From assembly GCA_037349315.1 (NCBI GenBank), contig JBAIAC010000006.1, positions 53,812,501-53,876,500 of the forward strand: DNA of 64,000 bases, read 5' to 3'. This document shows positions 36,213-48,300 of this stretch, in pieces. The position numbers were made by a program, and so were the translations under genes. The notes beneath the pieces are model-generated. The model saw nothing but the letters and a program-made list of their open reading frames with translations. It was not told where the DNA came from and ran no database searches. Each line of letters starts with the position of its first letter. The first letter of the stretch is position 1. This DNA comes from Chelydra serpentina (Eukaryota > Chordata > Testudines > Chelydridae).

Positions 36213-37208
36213 GGGACCTGCAAGTCAGAGGAAGGCAGTCTAGAAGGGCCAAGAGAACTGCCAGCACCCTGAACAGAGCAGTACTGCAAACAGGGGCCGA
36301 GGGAGCCAGAGACAGCTCCTTGCTGGCTGCTGGGGGGTTGCAGACTGAGGCCCTGATACAAGAGTAAAGAGGGTGCTGGAGCCACTGATGGGAAGTGGCA
36401 GATCCCCTGGAAAGGGGAAGTACAGTGTGTGGCACAGCTGGAGGACTGTGTCACATGGGTCCAAGAGTGGGAGTCATGGTGGCAATACACCACCTGAAGG
36501 GGGTGCACTCAACTGCAGAGCTAATTCCCAAGACAGACTGAGAAGGCGCCAGAGTGTTGTGTGGACCTCATTACACTCTCCATTGCTGGTTCATGCATTG
36601 GCTAGTCGAGAGCCTGCATGTAACTGCTGTTGGGGTGTGTCGCTACCTGTATGAATGCTGGTGGGAGTGTAGGACCAGGAGTGGTGAGTCAGAGGGCTCA
36701 GTGGTACCCCAGTTACAGGTGGCACCCTAGGGGAAACCGTCATACTTCTCATAAACAAATTAGAAAAATACTACCTAGATGGAGCTACTATAAGGTGGGT
36801 GCATAACTGGTTGGAAAAGCATTCCCAGAGCGCAGTTATCAGTGGTTCACAGTCAAGCTGGAAGGGCATACCAAGTGGGGGTCCCACAAGGATCAGTTCT
36901 AGTTCTGGTTCTGTTCAATTTAAATTTTGATAATGGCATAGAAGTACAGTTATAAAGTTTGTGGATGATGCCAAGGTGGGAGGGCTTAAAAGTGCTTTGG
37001 AGGGTAGGTTAAAATTCAAAATGATCTGGACAAACTGGAGAAATGGTCTGAAGTTAATAGGATGAAATTCCATAAGGACAAATGCAAAGTACTCCACTTA
37101 GGAAGGAATAATCAGCTGCACACATACAAAATGGGAAATGAGTGCCTTGGGAGGGGTACTGCAGAAAGAGATCTGGGGGTCATAGTGGATCACAAGCTAA
37201 ATACGAGT

Positions 37209-37460
37209 CCAACTAGTCTACCAATTTTGCCGCCCCAAGCAGTTGCCGCCGAATTGCCACTGCTGCAAGAAAAACGGTGGAGCTGCCGCCGAATTGCCGC
37301 CACGGTGGGAAGAGCAGCAGAGCTGCCGCCGAATTGCCGCCACGGTGGGAAGGGCGGCGGAGCTGCCGCCAAATTGCCACCGTGGGACACGGACTGCCGC
37401 CCCATTCCAGATGCTGCCCCAAGCACCAGCTTTCCAAGCTGGTGCCTGGAGCCGGCCCTG
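37209..37460. repeat. GC-rich repeat with 40-bp minisatellite
   Basis: Three units beginning GAGCTGCCGCC (37281, 37321, 37361) repeat with a 40-bp period; the first two are nearly identical. The far end reads GCCGGCCCTG, whose reverse complement CAGGGCCGGC resembles the start of the 29138 element. The long open frames on both strands result from the triplet-like GCC composition and are not genes. Confidence 0.7.
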
Positions 37461-39030
37461 CTCTCATGCACACACTTCTGGAGCTAGAAGCCTCCCTTCT
37501 GAGGTTGTTTGCTTTCTCCCCATCTTGCAGTTTCTGAAAGGGTATCAAGCAATGGCCATTGTCACCCAAATCTGTTCATGGTGCCACCTACTTCCACACA
37601 TTCCCTCTCCACTGCCATCTGGCAGCTCTACTAGCTAGTGTCAGAAAATGTCCATAGTTTCTAGTACATTAGCTAATGAGCATTCCAGTTATCTTTCAGA
37701 GATTATAGATTGCTGCTAACTGCCGCTGCCAGAATACTACCTGTTTCCTCTTTCTTACTGCTCTATGGGAGGGGGTCTTTTCCTTCTTGCTCTCCTTGAA
37801 GACCATCTAGGGGGGGACTTGCCTGTACCAGTCTGTTTCCCTGCCCTCCATTTTGTAAACTGGGAGAACAATCAGTCTAACACAAAGGAGTCTCTGAGAG
37901 CCCCAAGAGAGACCATGTGGGGGCTCTAACAACAATGGGAAGTGAGAGATTCCAAAGACAAAGAGGTATGAAGGTTGACTGTGAGACTGGCATGGATGTC
38001 CAATTATGGGGAATGAGTATTAGGGGAGGACAGTGACCAGCCTGAAATGCATCAATCTGCTGAGATTTCGTAGACCTGGGTTCATGGTGCAGGTTGCAAT
38101 GAAGGCTCAAACCCACCTTGATTTTTAGATGCTTTGGGGGCACTAAGAAAATCTTTCACACAGCTCTCATATATATTGAGTTCTCAATGACAGTTTCTCA
38201 TACAGGGCCAACATTTCAAACTGGAATTACTGAACTATCACTCCTGTAGCTGTGTTGCCTTCATAATGGCAAGGGGCTATGAATCAAAGAGGGATTTTCT
38301 GCCAAAAGATACAACAAGCACAAAAAGTATTGCATTATAAATACACATGAAGGAAAACAAGCTACTCTTATTCACAATCTCCCTTATAGCCACATCTCTT
38401 TTTGGATGGGTGCTTTGAATAATACCACATTTCCATAGTCTAGTAAAATTGCTGTATTAGGTCTGGAGAGTAGAAGGAGACAGTTGCATTCTGCAGCCAA
38501 GATTCTAGATAGCCCATAACCAGCACCAAGCCACATCTGTTTTTTTCGTGTTCAATTTACAGGCTTTGCTCATCATCAGTTCCCAGATGGACTGCTGCAA
38601 TGGCAAACAACATGGGAGACAGCTTGGCAAATGCTTTACTTAAACTATACAAAAATGAGGATTTTATAGATTAGTAAAAATATTAGTATAAATGATCTTG
38701 AATCTTTGTAACATGTGGCTAAGTCCTTTTCAAGTTGAAAGTTGTTATGTACATTTTTGACTTTAAGGGTCATATCCTGTTCTCAGCTATATGGGTGCGG
38801 TAGTTATATGGGTAAATGGCTACCTGGACATATTGAGTGGCTACTAGTTTTGATAACAAATGGAACAAGTGCTGAAATCTTTACTCAGACTGTACACAGG
38901 CAAAACTGTCATTCAATGGGAGTTTAACGAGAGTAAGAACTTCCATGTTATCTGTTTACTTATGCACTTCCCATCACTGTAGTATCTATAGACTTTGCAA
39001 ACATGGAAGAATTTGTCTTCAGCATCCCAG
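37461..39030. other. Unannotated stretch
   Basis: Nothing recognised. Confidence 0.5.
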
Positions 39031-39185
39031 TAATAGTATTATTATCCACATTTGCGGGGATCAAGTCACAGAGAAATTAAGTAACTTGCCCAAGGTCACA
39101 CAGGAAATCTGTGTCAGAACTGGGAAATTATTCCAGATCTGCTGAGTCCAAATCCAGGGCTTTACCCAGAAGGTCATCCATCCTC
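39031..39185 (-). mobile_element. MIR SINE
   Basis: Read on the plus strand it shows GAAATTAAGTAACTTGCCCA, then AGGTCACACAGGAAATCTG, then GTCAGAACTGGGAA. This is the MIR core in reverse orientation. Confidence 0.82.
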
Positions 39186-41569
39186 TCAAGATTGGGTCCA
39201 ACACCAATACCATGTAATACATGCTACCGAAAAACTGAAAAAAATAATTACCTTGTCACCTCTGTGAAGGAGGAGGCAGCAACATTCTGCTAAAAGCAAA
39301 AGCCTGGCTCTGAACACCTTTGAGCTTTGGAGAAGTTTGGTTTCAGTCCTAGATTCTGACCTGAATATTGCAGTTAACTACTCTCCTTTTAATGGACTGA
39401 ACCAAATCTCCACACAGAAACTTTGTGGCTAAGACTGCTCTCCAACATTTGCCACTTTATGGGCAACAGTTAGGAGTAGTCTTAGGTCTGCTTCTCTCTG
39501 TTATAGTCAATGTGAGATGAGCTATAGAATTCAATGAAAGCAAGATTGAGTCCAACACGAGTAAGAATGGAAAAACTGCTAGAAAGGCACCAAGGCTTCT
39601 GAAAGAGGATTTATGTAGAGCCAGCCCTGTGAAGATGGTAGAGAGGATTGCTTCAAATTATATATTCTGGTTTATGTTTTTCAGGCATGGAAAGCATGCA
39701 AAGTCTGCTGGATATATACATTCCTCAGTAATGCTACACATTTCTGATTTCTCTGCAATGTACACTATCTAAAGAATGCAAAAATATGTGCCATTTCATA
39801 AGTGAAATTTCTCAACTTACATGTAAACAACCTATAGAAAAAAGAATGTGTTTGACTAAATATAGATATATTGCTTCTCATTCAAACAAGATAATATATA
39901 GAACAAATCTTTGAAAAGGAAGATTGCTAGGCCTTCCTGAAATCCTGATTTATGATCAGATTGAAAGAATAAACAGATGTGACAGGATCTCACACTGATC
40001 AACTCTTCCTCTGGGATAGTGGGTGTACCATAGCTTAGGCCAAAATAAATAAACACATAAATAAATAAATAAATAAATAAATCAGCATGTGGTAACATCA
40101 GATCAACTTCAGTTTGGACCGAAAACAGCTGAACTCCCAAATGAAGGATACGGTTTTGTACCACTATGACTGAGAATAGTTGAGATGTTTTTCTTTTTTC
40201 AGTCTGGTTCATTTTCCTGCATCACAGAGCTATATATGGGGGCAGGAGTAGGGGATATTGATGTAACTTTATGAGTTTACTGTACAGTGATGCTGCTTTA
40301 GATAAGCAGGGTTTGGCAACAGGCCTTGAAGTCAGAAAGTTGATTTGTTCATTCTTGAAATAGTTGAACCCAATCTACAACTTGTTTGTACTCAGGCCAG
40401 TGCAGATGTGCAAAAGAGAGGTGAGGGGACAAGGAGCCTTACAGTGCTGTGGTTCTCTGCTGGGTCTGGCTTTCAGTGGTCACAGGGCATGGGGGATCTC
40501 ATTAAACAATTACAGCTCACAGATTCTCTGGTCTAGCTCCAGCCCCAATGTGGGTTATAGCAGCCTAGAGAGAATCAGATTTTGTTTTGCTTATGCCATT
40601 ACTAATTTCTACCTGGAGCCAGGGGGAAGAAAGTATAGGTCCACACCTCTGTCAGCAGCTCCCTCAAACCACCAGGAGACTTAGGGGAGGGTTTAGCTCC
40701 CTTTTCCCAGTCTGATCAGTGCTAAGGGAGTGCAGTGAGACAGGAATCTGCCCCTACTTTTTAGAGTTGAGAAGATCATCACCAAGGAGAAGGCAAATGC
40801 TTGTGTTATCCCCAAACATAGCACTCTTTCTAAATAGTTATGAAGAAAAATTGGCAAGTTGTTTACAAAATGCTATATGTCTTTTCTCCTAGTCCAAGTC
40901 ACTTCCATAGTAAGTATGGACCTGGTGTAGAATCTTGCCCCTCTGGAAGTCAATAGGAGTTGTTTTTTCACTGCCTTCAGTATGACAAGGATTTTATCTC
41001 TGATTCCAGTCTACTGAAGCCAATGAGTAGAGTTGCACTGATGTAAAACTGACATGAGATCAGAATCAGGCCCTGGAGGTAGCTCACATAATTAAAACAT
41101 GGAATCGGGTTATTTGTCTGAAGACTGATTGGGTCAAATGTTGAACACACTATTGGCAAACATTATTTCATTTGCCTTAATAGCAACTACAAAGAGAAGG
41201 GTTTCTGGAAACACCTCAGAGAAATGGGGGGAGGTGATAAGGGTGTTTCAAATGCTACACTACTGACTATAAAAAGGTCAAGTGGGAATCTTTTCTCTTT
41301 TTGGTATAAAGTTATTTCATTGCTGTAGCATATTGTTCTCCACTGCATTTGAGTAATTGCTAATCATCAAATTTAAGCTTCTGAGCCCTATTTCCATAGG
41401 TTGTCAGAAGGGACTATTGTGATAATCTAGTTAGACCTCATCATCTACTGTGATAAACATTCCAAGTGCATTCCCAGAGTCCCCAACTCTCAACAAAGTA
41501 ACAGTGGGTGTTTTTTGTTGTCTTGTCTGCTTGTTTTTACAGCAATCTTATTTTTATAAATTATCTTAG
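39186..41569. other. Unannotated stretch
   Basis: No gene recognised. Contains the AAAT microsatellite at 40042-40082. Confidence 0.5.
40042..40082. repeat. (AAAT)n microsatellite
   Basis: About nine AAAT units with one interruption. Confidence 0.92.
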
Positions 41570-41577
41570 GTCTAATA

Positions 41578-41798
41578 CAGGGGTTCTCAAACTGGCGGTC
41601 AGGACCCCTCAGGGGATCGTGAGGTTATTACAGGAGGGGGTCGCGAGATGTCAACCTCCACCCCAAACCCTGCTTTGCCTCCAGCATTTATAATGGTGTT
41701 AAATATATTAAAAACTGTTTTTAATTTATAAGGGGGGGTCACACTCAGAGGCTTGCTATGTGAAAGGGGTCACCAGTACAAAAGTTTGAGAATCACTG
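41578..41798. mobile_element. hAT-type MITE, complete with exact 8-bp duplication
   Basis: Ends CAGGGGTTCTCAAACT and AGTTTGAGAATCACTG are inverted repeats. GTCTAATA occurs immediately before (41570-41577) and after (41799-41806), an exact 8-bp hAT target duplication. The 221-bp interior is non-coding. Confidence 0.92.
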
Positions 41799-41806
41799 GT
41801 CTAATA

Positions 41807-43255
41807 TATAAGAAAGCTGGTAGAGTTTAAGGTTTTGACTTACGTACCTTGGGTATCTCAAGAGGCAGCTATTGAGTGTTAAAATTCTTTGACCTGATGA
41901 AGTAAATAGAATCACAGATGATGCAAACTGTTAATCCAACTGAGCAGTCAGCATAGTAAATGCAGTTAAAAGTTATACACTTTCAGAGTCTACTGCAAGT
42001 ATTATTTTAACACATTGACAATTTTATTGCCTATCATCACTGGATATCCCACTATTATTTTCATTGTTCTCCTCTGAAAAGGGCTGTGAATAAGCCAGCA
42101 GATCTAACATTTTCTGTATTAAACTGATCCTCTAGAATTTATTATCATTTTCACTTCAAAAATCTCAAGATCAGAAGCCTGGTAGTAAATAATACACTGT
42201 GTGAAATAGACACATAATACATCTGAAAATAGGTCAGTGAATTTTTTTTGTCAGAGACCAGTTTTCTGTCTTAATAACAGAAAGCAATATATATATTGTT
42301 TATATATATATATATAAACTACAGGCATTGTAAGTGTCTATCCTCTAAATATCTAAAATAAAACCTATAAAATGGTTTATTAGTTGTCAACACTAGCTGT
42401 AATAGCACTTACTCGAACATTAAAAGAGAGAGAGAATTAATGCCTCCCATCACAAATATTTATTCAGATTTCCTGCCAACTCATAAAATATAGCTTTAAA
42501 ATGGAAAGACATGGATGCCCAAGAAAAAAAGATATAAAGGTGCCTCCAGAAAAGGAAAGCTGAATATTCTGTTATAAGGCTCCCTTGTACGTTGTGCTAG
42601 TCCTCATGCCTGGGAATGACATTGGGAGTATTGGTCTGGTAACATTCCCATCGTGATAATCTGTAAATAATTGAGAACTAATTTATTGGCTCTTCCAGCT
42701 CCTAAATTTCCCTAACCTATGTGCTCTCTCTTTTCCTTTTGAACATGTACACTAGTCTAAATACAAATGAGCTCTGGTTTGGTTTTAATTCATGTAATCC
42801 CGGCTCTAGTTCTGAAAATAGAAATTAAAAAGGTTGACATGAAAAGGAAATTAGTAAGTCATATTTCTTAGCTATTTCAAAAACAATGAAACATTTGACC
42901 TCTCATTGTCATCATATTGATTATTAATATTTTTGTATTTAGCACATAAATCAAGCTAGGTATTTCTCCCTGCTCTAATTTGCTTACAGACAAAATGAAG
43001 AGCTGACATATTAATTGAAGATGAAATACAAGGAACTGTTCCGAAGGACTGAGGTACAAAATTTACAGATAGAAAAGACTAACTCTGAGTCACTTCTCAT
43101 ATCACTTTTACAAACTGTGTAACACCACTCATTTTGACTGAATTACTCCTGATTTATACCAGTGTTAGTGACTTTTAAACTCTTAATGAGCTCACTTGAT
43201 TGGTCAGAGCATGTCTTCAAATGTTTCATTTTGGGAGTGTCTGGAGCTGGTAGAG
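41807..43255. other. Unannotated AT-rich stretch
   Basis: Nothing recognised except the TA repeat at 42287-42319. Confidence 0.5.
42287..42319. repeat. (TA)n microsatellite with dyad centre
   Basis: AATATATATATTG and TTTATATATATATATATAAA adjoin. Confidence 0.88.
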
Positions 43256-43440
43256 GTGGGATGAAAGCGATGCAAAGAAAGAAATGAGTTAATAGAAATA
43301 AATTAATAGAGAGAGAGAGAGAGTATAGGAGAGAAAACCGAAAAGGGAGAGGAATTTGAGGGGGAGGAAAGAAAGGAGGGCTTAGGAGGAAGAAAAGGGA
43401 AATGAGAGGAGAAGAATAGAAAGAAATATGGTGGCTTGGG
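43256..43440. repeat. Purine-rich tract
   Basis: About 185 bp almost entirely of A and G on the plus strand, including a GA microsatellite at about 43308-43323 and several GGAGG/GAAAG units. Confidence 0.75.
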
Positions 43441-43769
43441 AAAGTGAGGCTGGCAACTGGAGGTCTGTGGTAGTTGGAAAGGGGTGAGAGTAGGTCAGAG
43501 CAAACAGTCAGCTAAAGTCCAAAGATAAAATGATTTCACTGAGGTCCAGGGGCTGAAAAGGCAGAAGAGATAGCTTTTGTGGCAAAGTCTGGAGGTTCTC
43601 AGGATCTCAGCCAAGTCCCAGATTCCAGCTCTGCAGGCTCTGAGTTTAATGGTATATTTCTGAGATGGGGCAGAGCGGTCTGGAGGATATATGTGCGGGG
43701 GAAAATAACAAAGAATACATATTGACATGTAAGTGTGGTGCAAGTGCCTTGGAGGCCATCCCAACACTA
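43441..43769. other. Unannotated short stretch
   Basis: Nothing recognised; the 90-codon minus frame at 43495-43767 has no motif. Confidence 0.5.
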
Positions 43770-44060
43770 GGGCCTTGTCTATACTACCACTGTAAGTTGA
43801 CGAAAGTTACGCTACTTCATGAATAATGTAACTGAAGTCGACATAGCTTAGGTTGACTTACGGCGGTGTCTACATCACACTGTGTTAACAGGAGACACTT
43901 TCCTGTTGACCTACCTTAGTCTTCTCTGGGAGCTGGAGTACCAGAGTTGATGGGAGAGCGCTCTGCCATTGACGTAGTGGGTCTTCACCAGACCAGCTAA
44001 AATCGACACAGCTGCGCCAATTGCAGCAGTGCCGATCTACCGGTAAGTGTAGACATGGCC
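43770..44060. mobile_element. MITE with GGCCATGTCTA ends
   Basis: Left end GGGCCTTGTCTATACTACC and reverse-complemented right end GGCCATGTCTACACTTACCG are inverted repeats; TA flanks both sides. The interior has inverted GTTGAC / GTCGAC-type segments and AGTCGACATAG. I recognise it as a common turtle MITE; the superfamily (Harbinger or mariner) is not settled by a TA/TAA junction alone. Confidence 0.75.
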
Positions 44061-45049
44061 TAAGACTGGAGTAGTGACTGCAGAATAGGTTTGTTGCTGC
44101 TTCACAGATTTCAAGGAGGATTCATTTGTCCTGTTATCATCATAGAAATCCCCAGCAAACGAGCCCTGCTACTTGAATGAATTGTCTGAGATAAGCATTT
44201 TGGTTTTGATGTATTGTTGATGTATTGTTGTTTACTGCACTGTCATAAAAGATATTCAGGTATGACAGCATGCCCATGACTATGATTATAATTGTAATAG
44301 AAAGACCAGGGTGAAGGCACTTTGATTTTTTTATCTTCCAAATCTGGAAATATTTTCTCTAGGTGATTCTGTCTTCACATTTGACTGCTTACTCTTCATT
44401 TACATTTGTATTATCTTTCTGCATAATGTTTTTTTTCCCCCGAGGATTATATTTAGTCCTAGGAACAACTTGCAGCTAGTGCATTTTGTAAATATTTCAT
44501 ATTTGACTTGTCTGGTATGATAATAAAGTGCTTTAAATCTTTTCATTTTCTTGGGCAGAAAGCAAATTCAGCTTTAAAATGTCTCATTGGTGAGCTACTA
44601 AGTTATTTAATATTTGGGTTTGACTAATGCTAAACTGGCTGGGTAATGCTTCTGATATAATACATTTTCTACATGATGATGTATTCTCTCATTCCATTAT
44701 GATGGTCTAACTGAAGTTTGGTGAAACATATATTAGCTCTGGTGACAGGAATTTCCTTAAACGTGAAAAACGGTACATATGTTTGATTAAATAATGTGGG
44801 ACTTTCAACATTGTTCAAGGGAGCCAGATATAACAATATTATGCAAATCTATAAGGTTCTTCCAAATGATTCTAGTATGGAATTCTTTGGAAAAAAAATC
44901 ATGCTAACAAACAAACACCCTATCATGTGTGGATGATGCAGACTTCTCAAAGGAAGTCTGCACAACACCTTTAAAAGACAAGTTTGGGAACTTAAACTCA
45001 TAATTTTGGTAGACACTACAAATCATGGACTCATAGACACTGGTTTTAT
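44061..45049. other. Unannotated AT-rich stretch
   Basis: Nothing recognised. Confidence 0.5.
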
Positions 45050-45300
45050 GGCCTATTAGGACAATATGAACCTACTAACCCTCCTTTGTCGCATGACTGC
45101 GGAGATGTTAATTGTCCACTTCATTTTAACTGGTCTCCTGCAATATATATTTTGTTTAACAATCTATCCCACCTTGTATTGAGCTGTGACACTCTGGGTA
45201 CCTTTCTCAGACCTGAGGAAGAGCTCTGTGAAGCTTGAAAACTAGTCTCTTCCATCAACAGAAGTTGGTCCACCTTGCCTCACTCTGTTATCAGTCTCTG
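45050..45300 (+). mobile_element. Penelope-like element 3' region and tail
   Basis: AGCTGTGACACTCTGGGTAC, CAGACCTGAGGAAGAGCTCT, and CAACAGAAGTTGGTCCACC are in the order of the tail seen inverted at 53400-53640. No coding part is retained. Confidence 0.68.
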
Positions 45301-48300
45301 AAGACAAAGCAAGCAGGTATGTTTGGGCAACCTGTCTCTCCTAGGAATAACACAGTAAAGGCAGAGAACTATGCAGGCTGGAAATACCCTGGTCTTTTGG
45401 CAGTGGGCCCAACAAAGGCAATGACTGGAAAGCTGGAAGCCTGAGGAGAAATACAGGTGCAATTGTCATGAACTGTGACAGTAACCATGGATAGATGTTA
45501 CTTTTAAAGATCTCTTTAGATCTGTATATGTTTGACTTCAACTTACAATGCACTGAAGCTGGTTCAACCAAAATTACTTTGTGGGTTAACAATTAGAATT
45601 TTACCTTTGAGTTGTATCTCAGTAAATATTTTAGGCCTTGTTGCTGCAGTCAGATATGTGTGACTGAGTACCCGAGCATGACTGACAAGAATTGTGCTGC
45701 TCATTGAATATAATTTCCTACTGGTGACCATAACCCCTTGAATTCCCTGAGAATTCTCCTGAGCAGTAAGATCAGGTATGGGAGTTGGAAGGAGTTTTAA
45801 CCATATTCTGCCTCAAAAGTGGGCAAACGGCCTTGGGAGGGGTGGTAGGAGGAGAGTCAGAGGAAGCTTGGATAGAGCAAAGAGTAACTACAGGGGGAGT
45901 GGTGGGGCATTAGGGGTGATGAGGCAATTGCAAGTGCTTAGGAGTTATTGGAGTGAAAAGGTGGGCTAGGGAGGTGGCTATGGGGTGGGAAAGACCTTGG
46001 GAATGCTTGAGAGTGGACAAGAGAGGGAGCATGGAACAGTTGGTGGGGTTTGTTCAGGGCTGTTGGGGAGTCTCTCCCATTCTGCTTTGCTCCCCTTTAG
46101 CCATCCTAGTCTGTCACTGTTCGTTTCCACCCCATAGCCCTCTGCATCCCATTGTCTCCAGTCTCTCCCCCCTCACTAGCCCCTGCCCAGCCTCCCATTA
46201 ACTTCTCATTTCCCCCACCAGCAGGGCACAGCAACGGAGTCAGCCAGCAGCCTTTGCCACCCTCTCTCTCTGCTGCAAGTCACTCTATGTTGGCTTCAAG
46301 CAAGCAGGTAGACTAAGGAGAATAGTCAGCGTGGCCATACGGCTGCATTTATGTCTGTCATCACAGTGCCCCCCAGTGGCTGGGAGGAATAATTGCAGAT
46401 GAAATCCTGTTCACTCCCTAATGTATAAGAAGAGCTGCAAATGTGATTGTCACACCCAATACATGGCACTTGGTAGATATTCTTGTGCAAAGCCCCATGG
46501 AAGTCAGTGGGTTGTGGTTCTTATTTTATAAATTGTCTGGATGAACTTTAATTTGTTCAAATTAAGTTGAATGACTAATTATTTGCTCCTAATTTACATC
46601 TTGAACTTTAGGTATTTGATATATCTAAAGGAATATAGGATTACACAGATATTGTTACCATATTTTAAAATTATATTTTACACACTATAGCATCTGATTA
46701 CATCAGTTTATAACAGCAGATAATGGAAAGGAGTTTGATATACTCCAAAGCAATGGACTGGGTATATTATTTTGTGTCAGCAATTTAAAATATTTTTTAA
46801 AATACAACATGATAAATAGACTCTGGGGGGAAAAACACCTGGAACCCTTCCTTCTAAAGCTATAATGTGGTAAAGGAGAATATTATATGCTGAGAAATAT
46901 TCAGCTGCTAAAAGAAGGAAGTATTAGTTGTATTACTGTTCAGAAATCAAGATCATGTGCTTTAAAAGCATCTAACCGAGGTGGTGAACAAAAGAATGGT
47001 TCTGATCTTGCTTAGTGAGATGAGCCTTATTTTCTTCCCCTGCATTTTGAGCAATCACATAATCCCCTGCAAAGTGGGTTTAAAATGCTACTGTTCAGAT
47101 TTGGCAGCATTTTGTACCTCATTTTATTCAATGAGGTACAAGACTCAGCAAGGTGTAGGGTGATGGTGAGTGAGCCCAAGGAAAGAAATTTAAAGTAATT
47201 GATAATCGGAACTCAGTATTTGGTTTCTGTGTCTGATCACCTTACTCCCATGGCTTTGTTTCTGTTCCAGTTGGATGACTGAAACAGTATTAACAAGAGC
47301 AGTGCCTGAAGAAATCATTGAGGTGTTTCATTTCTCAGAAAGACGGCAAAGAGCACTTTTACTCTGGGAAAAGAGAAGCATAGCTAGCTGGTCTAGGAAC
47401 TATTAAGACATTTAGATCTTTTTGTATCCTCCTGTGTCTAAGAAAACACATTAGATCTGGCTACATATGTGGAGCCCTGATTTTCATATAGTTGGGGTCC
47501 TTCCTAACTGAAGAGAGAAAGACATAAGTCAGGAGGTATGCTGATGGTCTGTGCTTATGCTGCTTTAGGAGTGACAGGAATAGTGAATATGCAGGTGAAG
47601 TCCTGATTCTAGCTCAGGGGCTAAGATACACATGGATGAAGGGGATGGAGTCTGGATTCCCCAGCTCCAGTTTAGCTGCCTTTCACAACACCTTTTTTTA
47701 TTCTCTTGTGGGAGGAGTGGAGTGTGTTTTACCCTAATGGAAGGCAATCCATCTTCCAGCAGGAATACCCTGTTTGAAAGCCCTGAGTCATTGACTGGTC
47801 GTCTTTGGAATGCATCTGCTGTGGCTTCTCCATTAACACAGTGCATTGGACCACCTACTTTCATGATGGATGTGAGTTTGAAGTCATTGACAGAATTCCT
47901 TATCTTCCTTTCCAGTTACCCTGCTTCTCATCTTTGTGTGAGAGATCCTAAAGGATCCCATAAGGCTATACAAAGTGAAGCTGATAAGAACAGTGGAAAG
48001 AAATACAGACTTCCACCACTTCCCTCATTACATTCTGCAGTGAAGGACTGTGTTCATTGGGGGAGAGGGAGAAGGAGGGGGGTTGGAGGTGCAGGGTTTA
48101 TGGGAAGGTTGTTAACTTTGGATGTGAATTTGGGCATGTTTCAGCTTAATAACATCTGAGACACATAGCAATGTGTTTTTAAAATATCCGAATCCCACAG
48201 CAGTTTATTTGATCCAGAGTAAAGGAATTGTATCAAGGCAGACAGTGTTCTAGAAAATGTTTATATTAAGAGTATACTTTTTAAACTAAAGCACCCGTAG

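Larger units (their letters stand above)
35096..36744 (+). mobile_element. LTR insertion(s) inside CR1
   Basis: The insert begins TGTGACACTACATAATAG and is bracketed by CTTCT at 35091-35095 and 36745-36749. It appears to be two LTR-like units. Unit 1 (35096 to about 36079) has TATATAAGG at 35557-35565 and AATAAA at 35862-35867. Unit 2 starts TGTGATGGGGCGGC at 36080 and has CCAAT at 36155 and 36182 and ATATAAAAAGG near 36204. No gag, pol or env remnant was seen, so these are probably solo LTRs of endogenous elements. Whether unit 2 sits inside unit 1 or beside it is not resolved. Confidence 0.62.
34715..37208 (+). mobile_element. CR1 LINE, decayed, split by an LTR insertion
   Basis: Two colinear CR1 pieces flank an insertion. 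The first (34715-35095) encodes, with frame changes, EDWKRANIVPIYKSG, HHGFVKNKSCQTNLIAFF and a TFDTVSHD-like end. The second (36745-37208) continues with LINKLEKYYLDGAT, the GVPQGSVL region and a KFVDDAKVG version of the catalytic box. It stops before the C-terminus at a GC-rich repeat. Frameshifts and substitutions throughout show it was dead long ago. Confidence 0.88.

Noticed and set aside
36130..36654. 93-116 codon frames on both strands
   Set aside because: They lie within the second LTR-like unit; no gag, pol or other protein motif.
37250..37400. CRISPR-like array
   Set aside because: The three 40-bp units are contiguous with no spacers, and the genome is vertebrate.
37062..37638. 118-141 codon frames rich in Ala-Ala-Glu-Leu-Pro
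   Set aside because: They run from a CR1 remnant into a 40-bp minisatellite; the apparent protein repeat is the minisatellite read as codons.
38520..38620. L2-like GGACTGCTGCAATGGC motif
   Set aside because: Only about 15 bp resemble the L2 block and the flanks do not continue it.
47632..48159. 175-codon plus-strand frame
   Set aside because: No recognisable domain, initiated in ordinary intergenic sequence, overlapped by a 99-codon frame on the other strand; likely chance.
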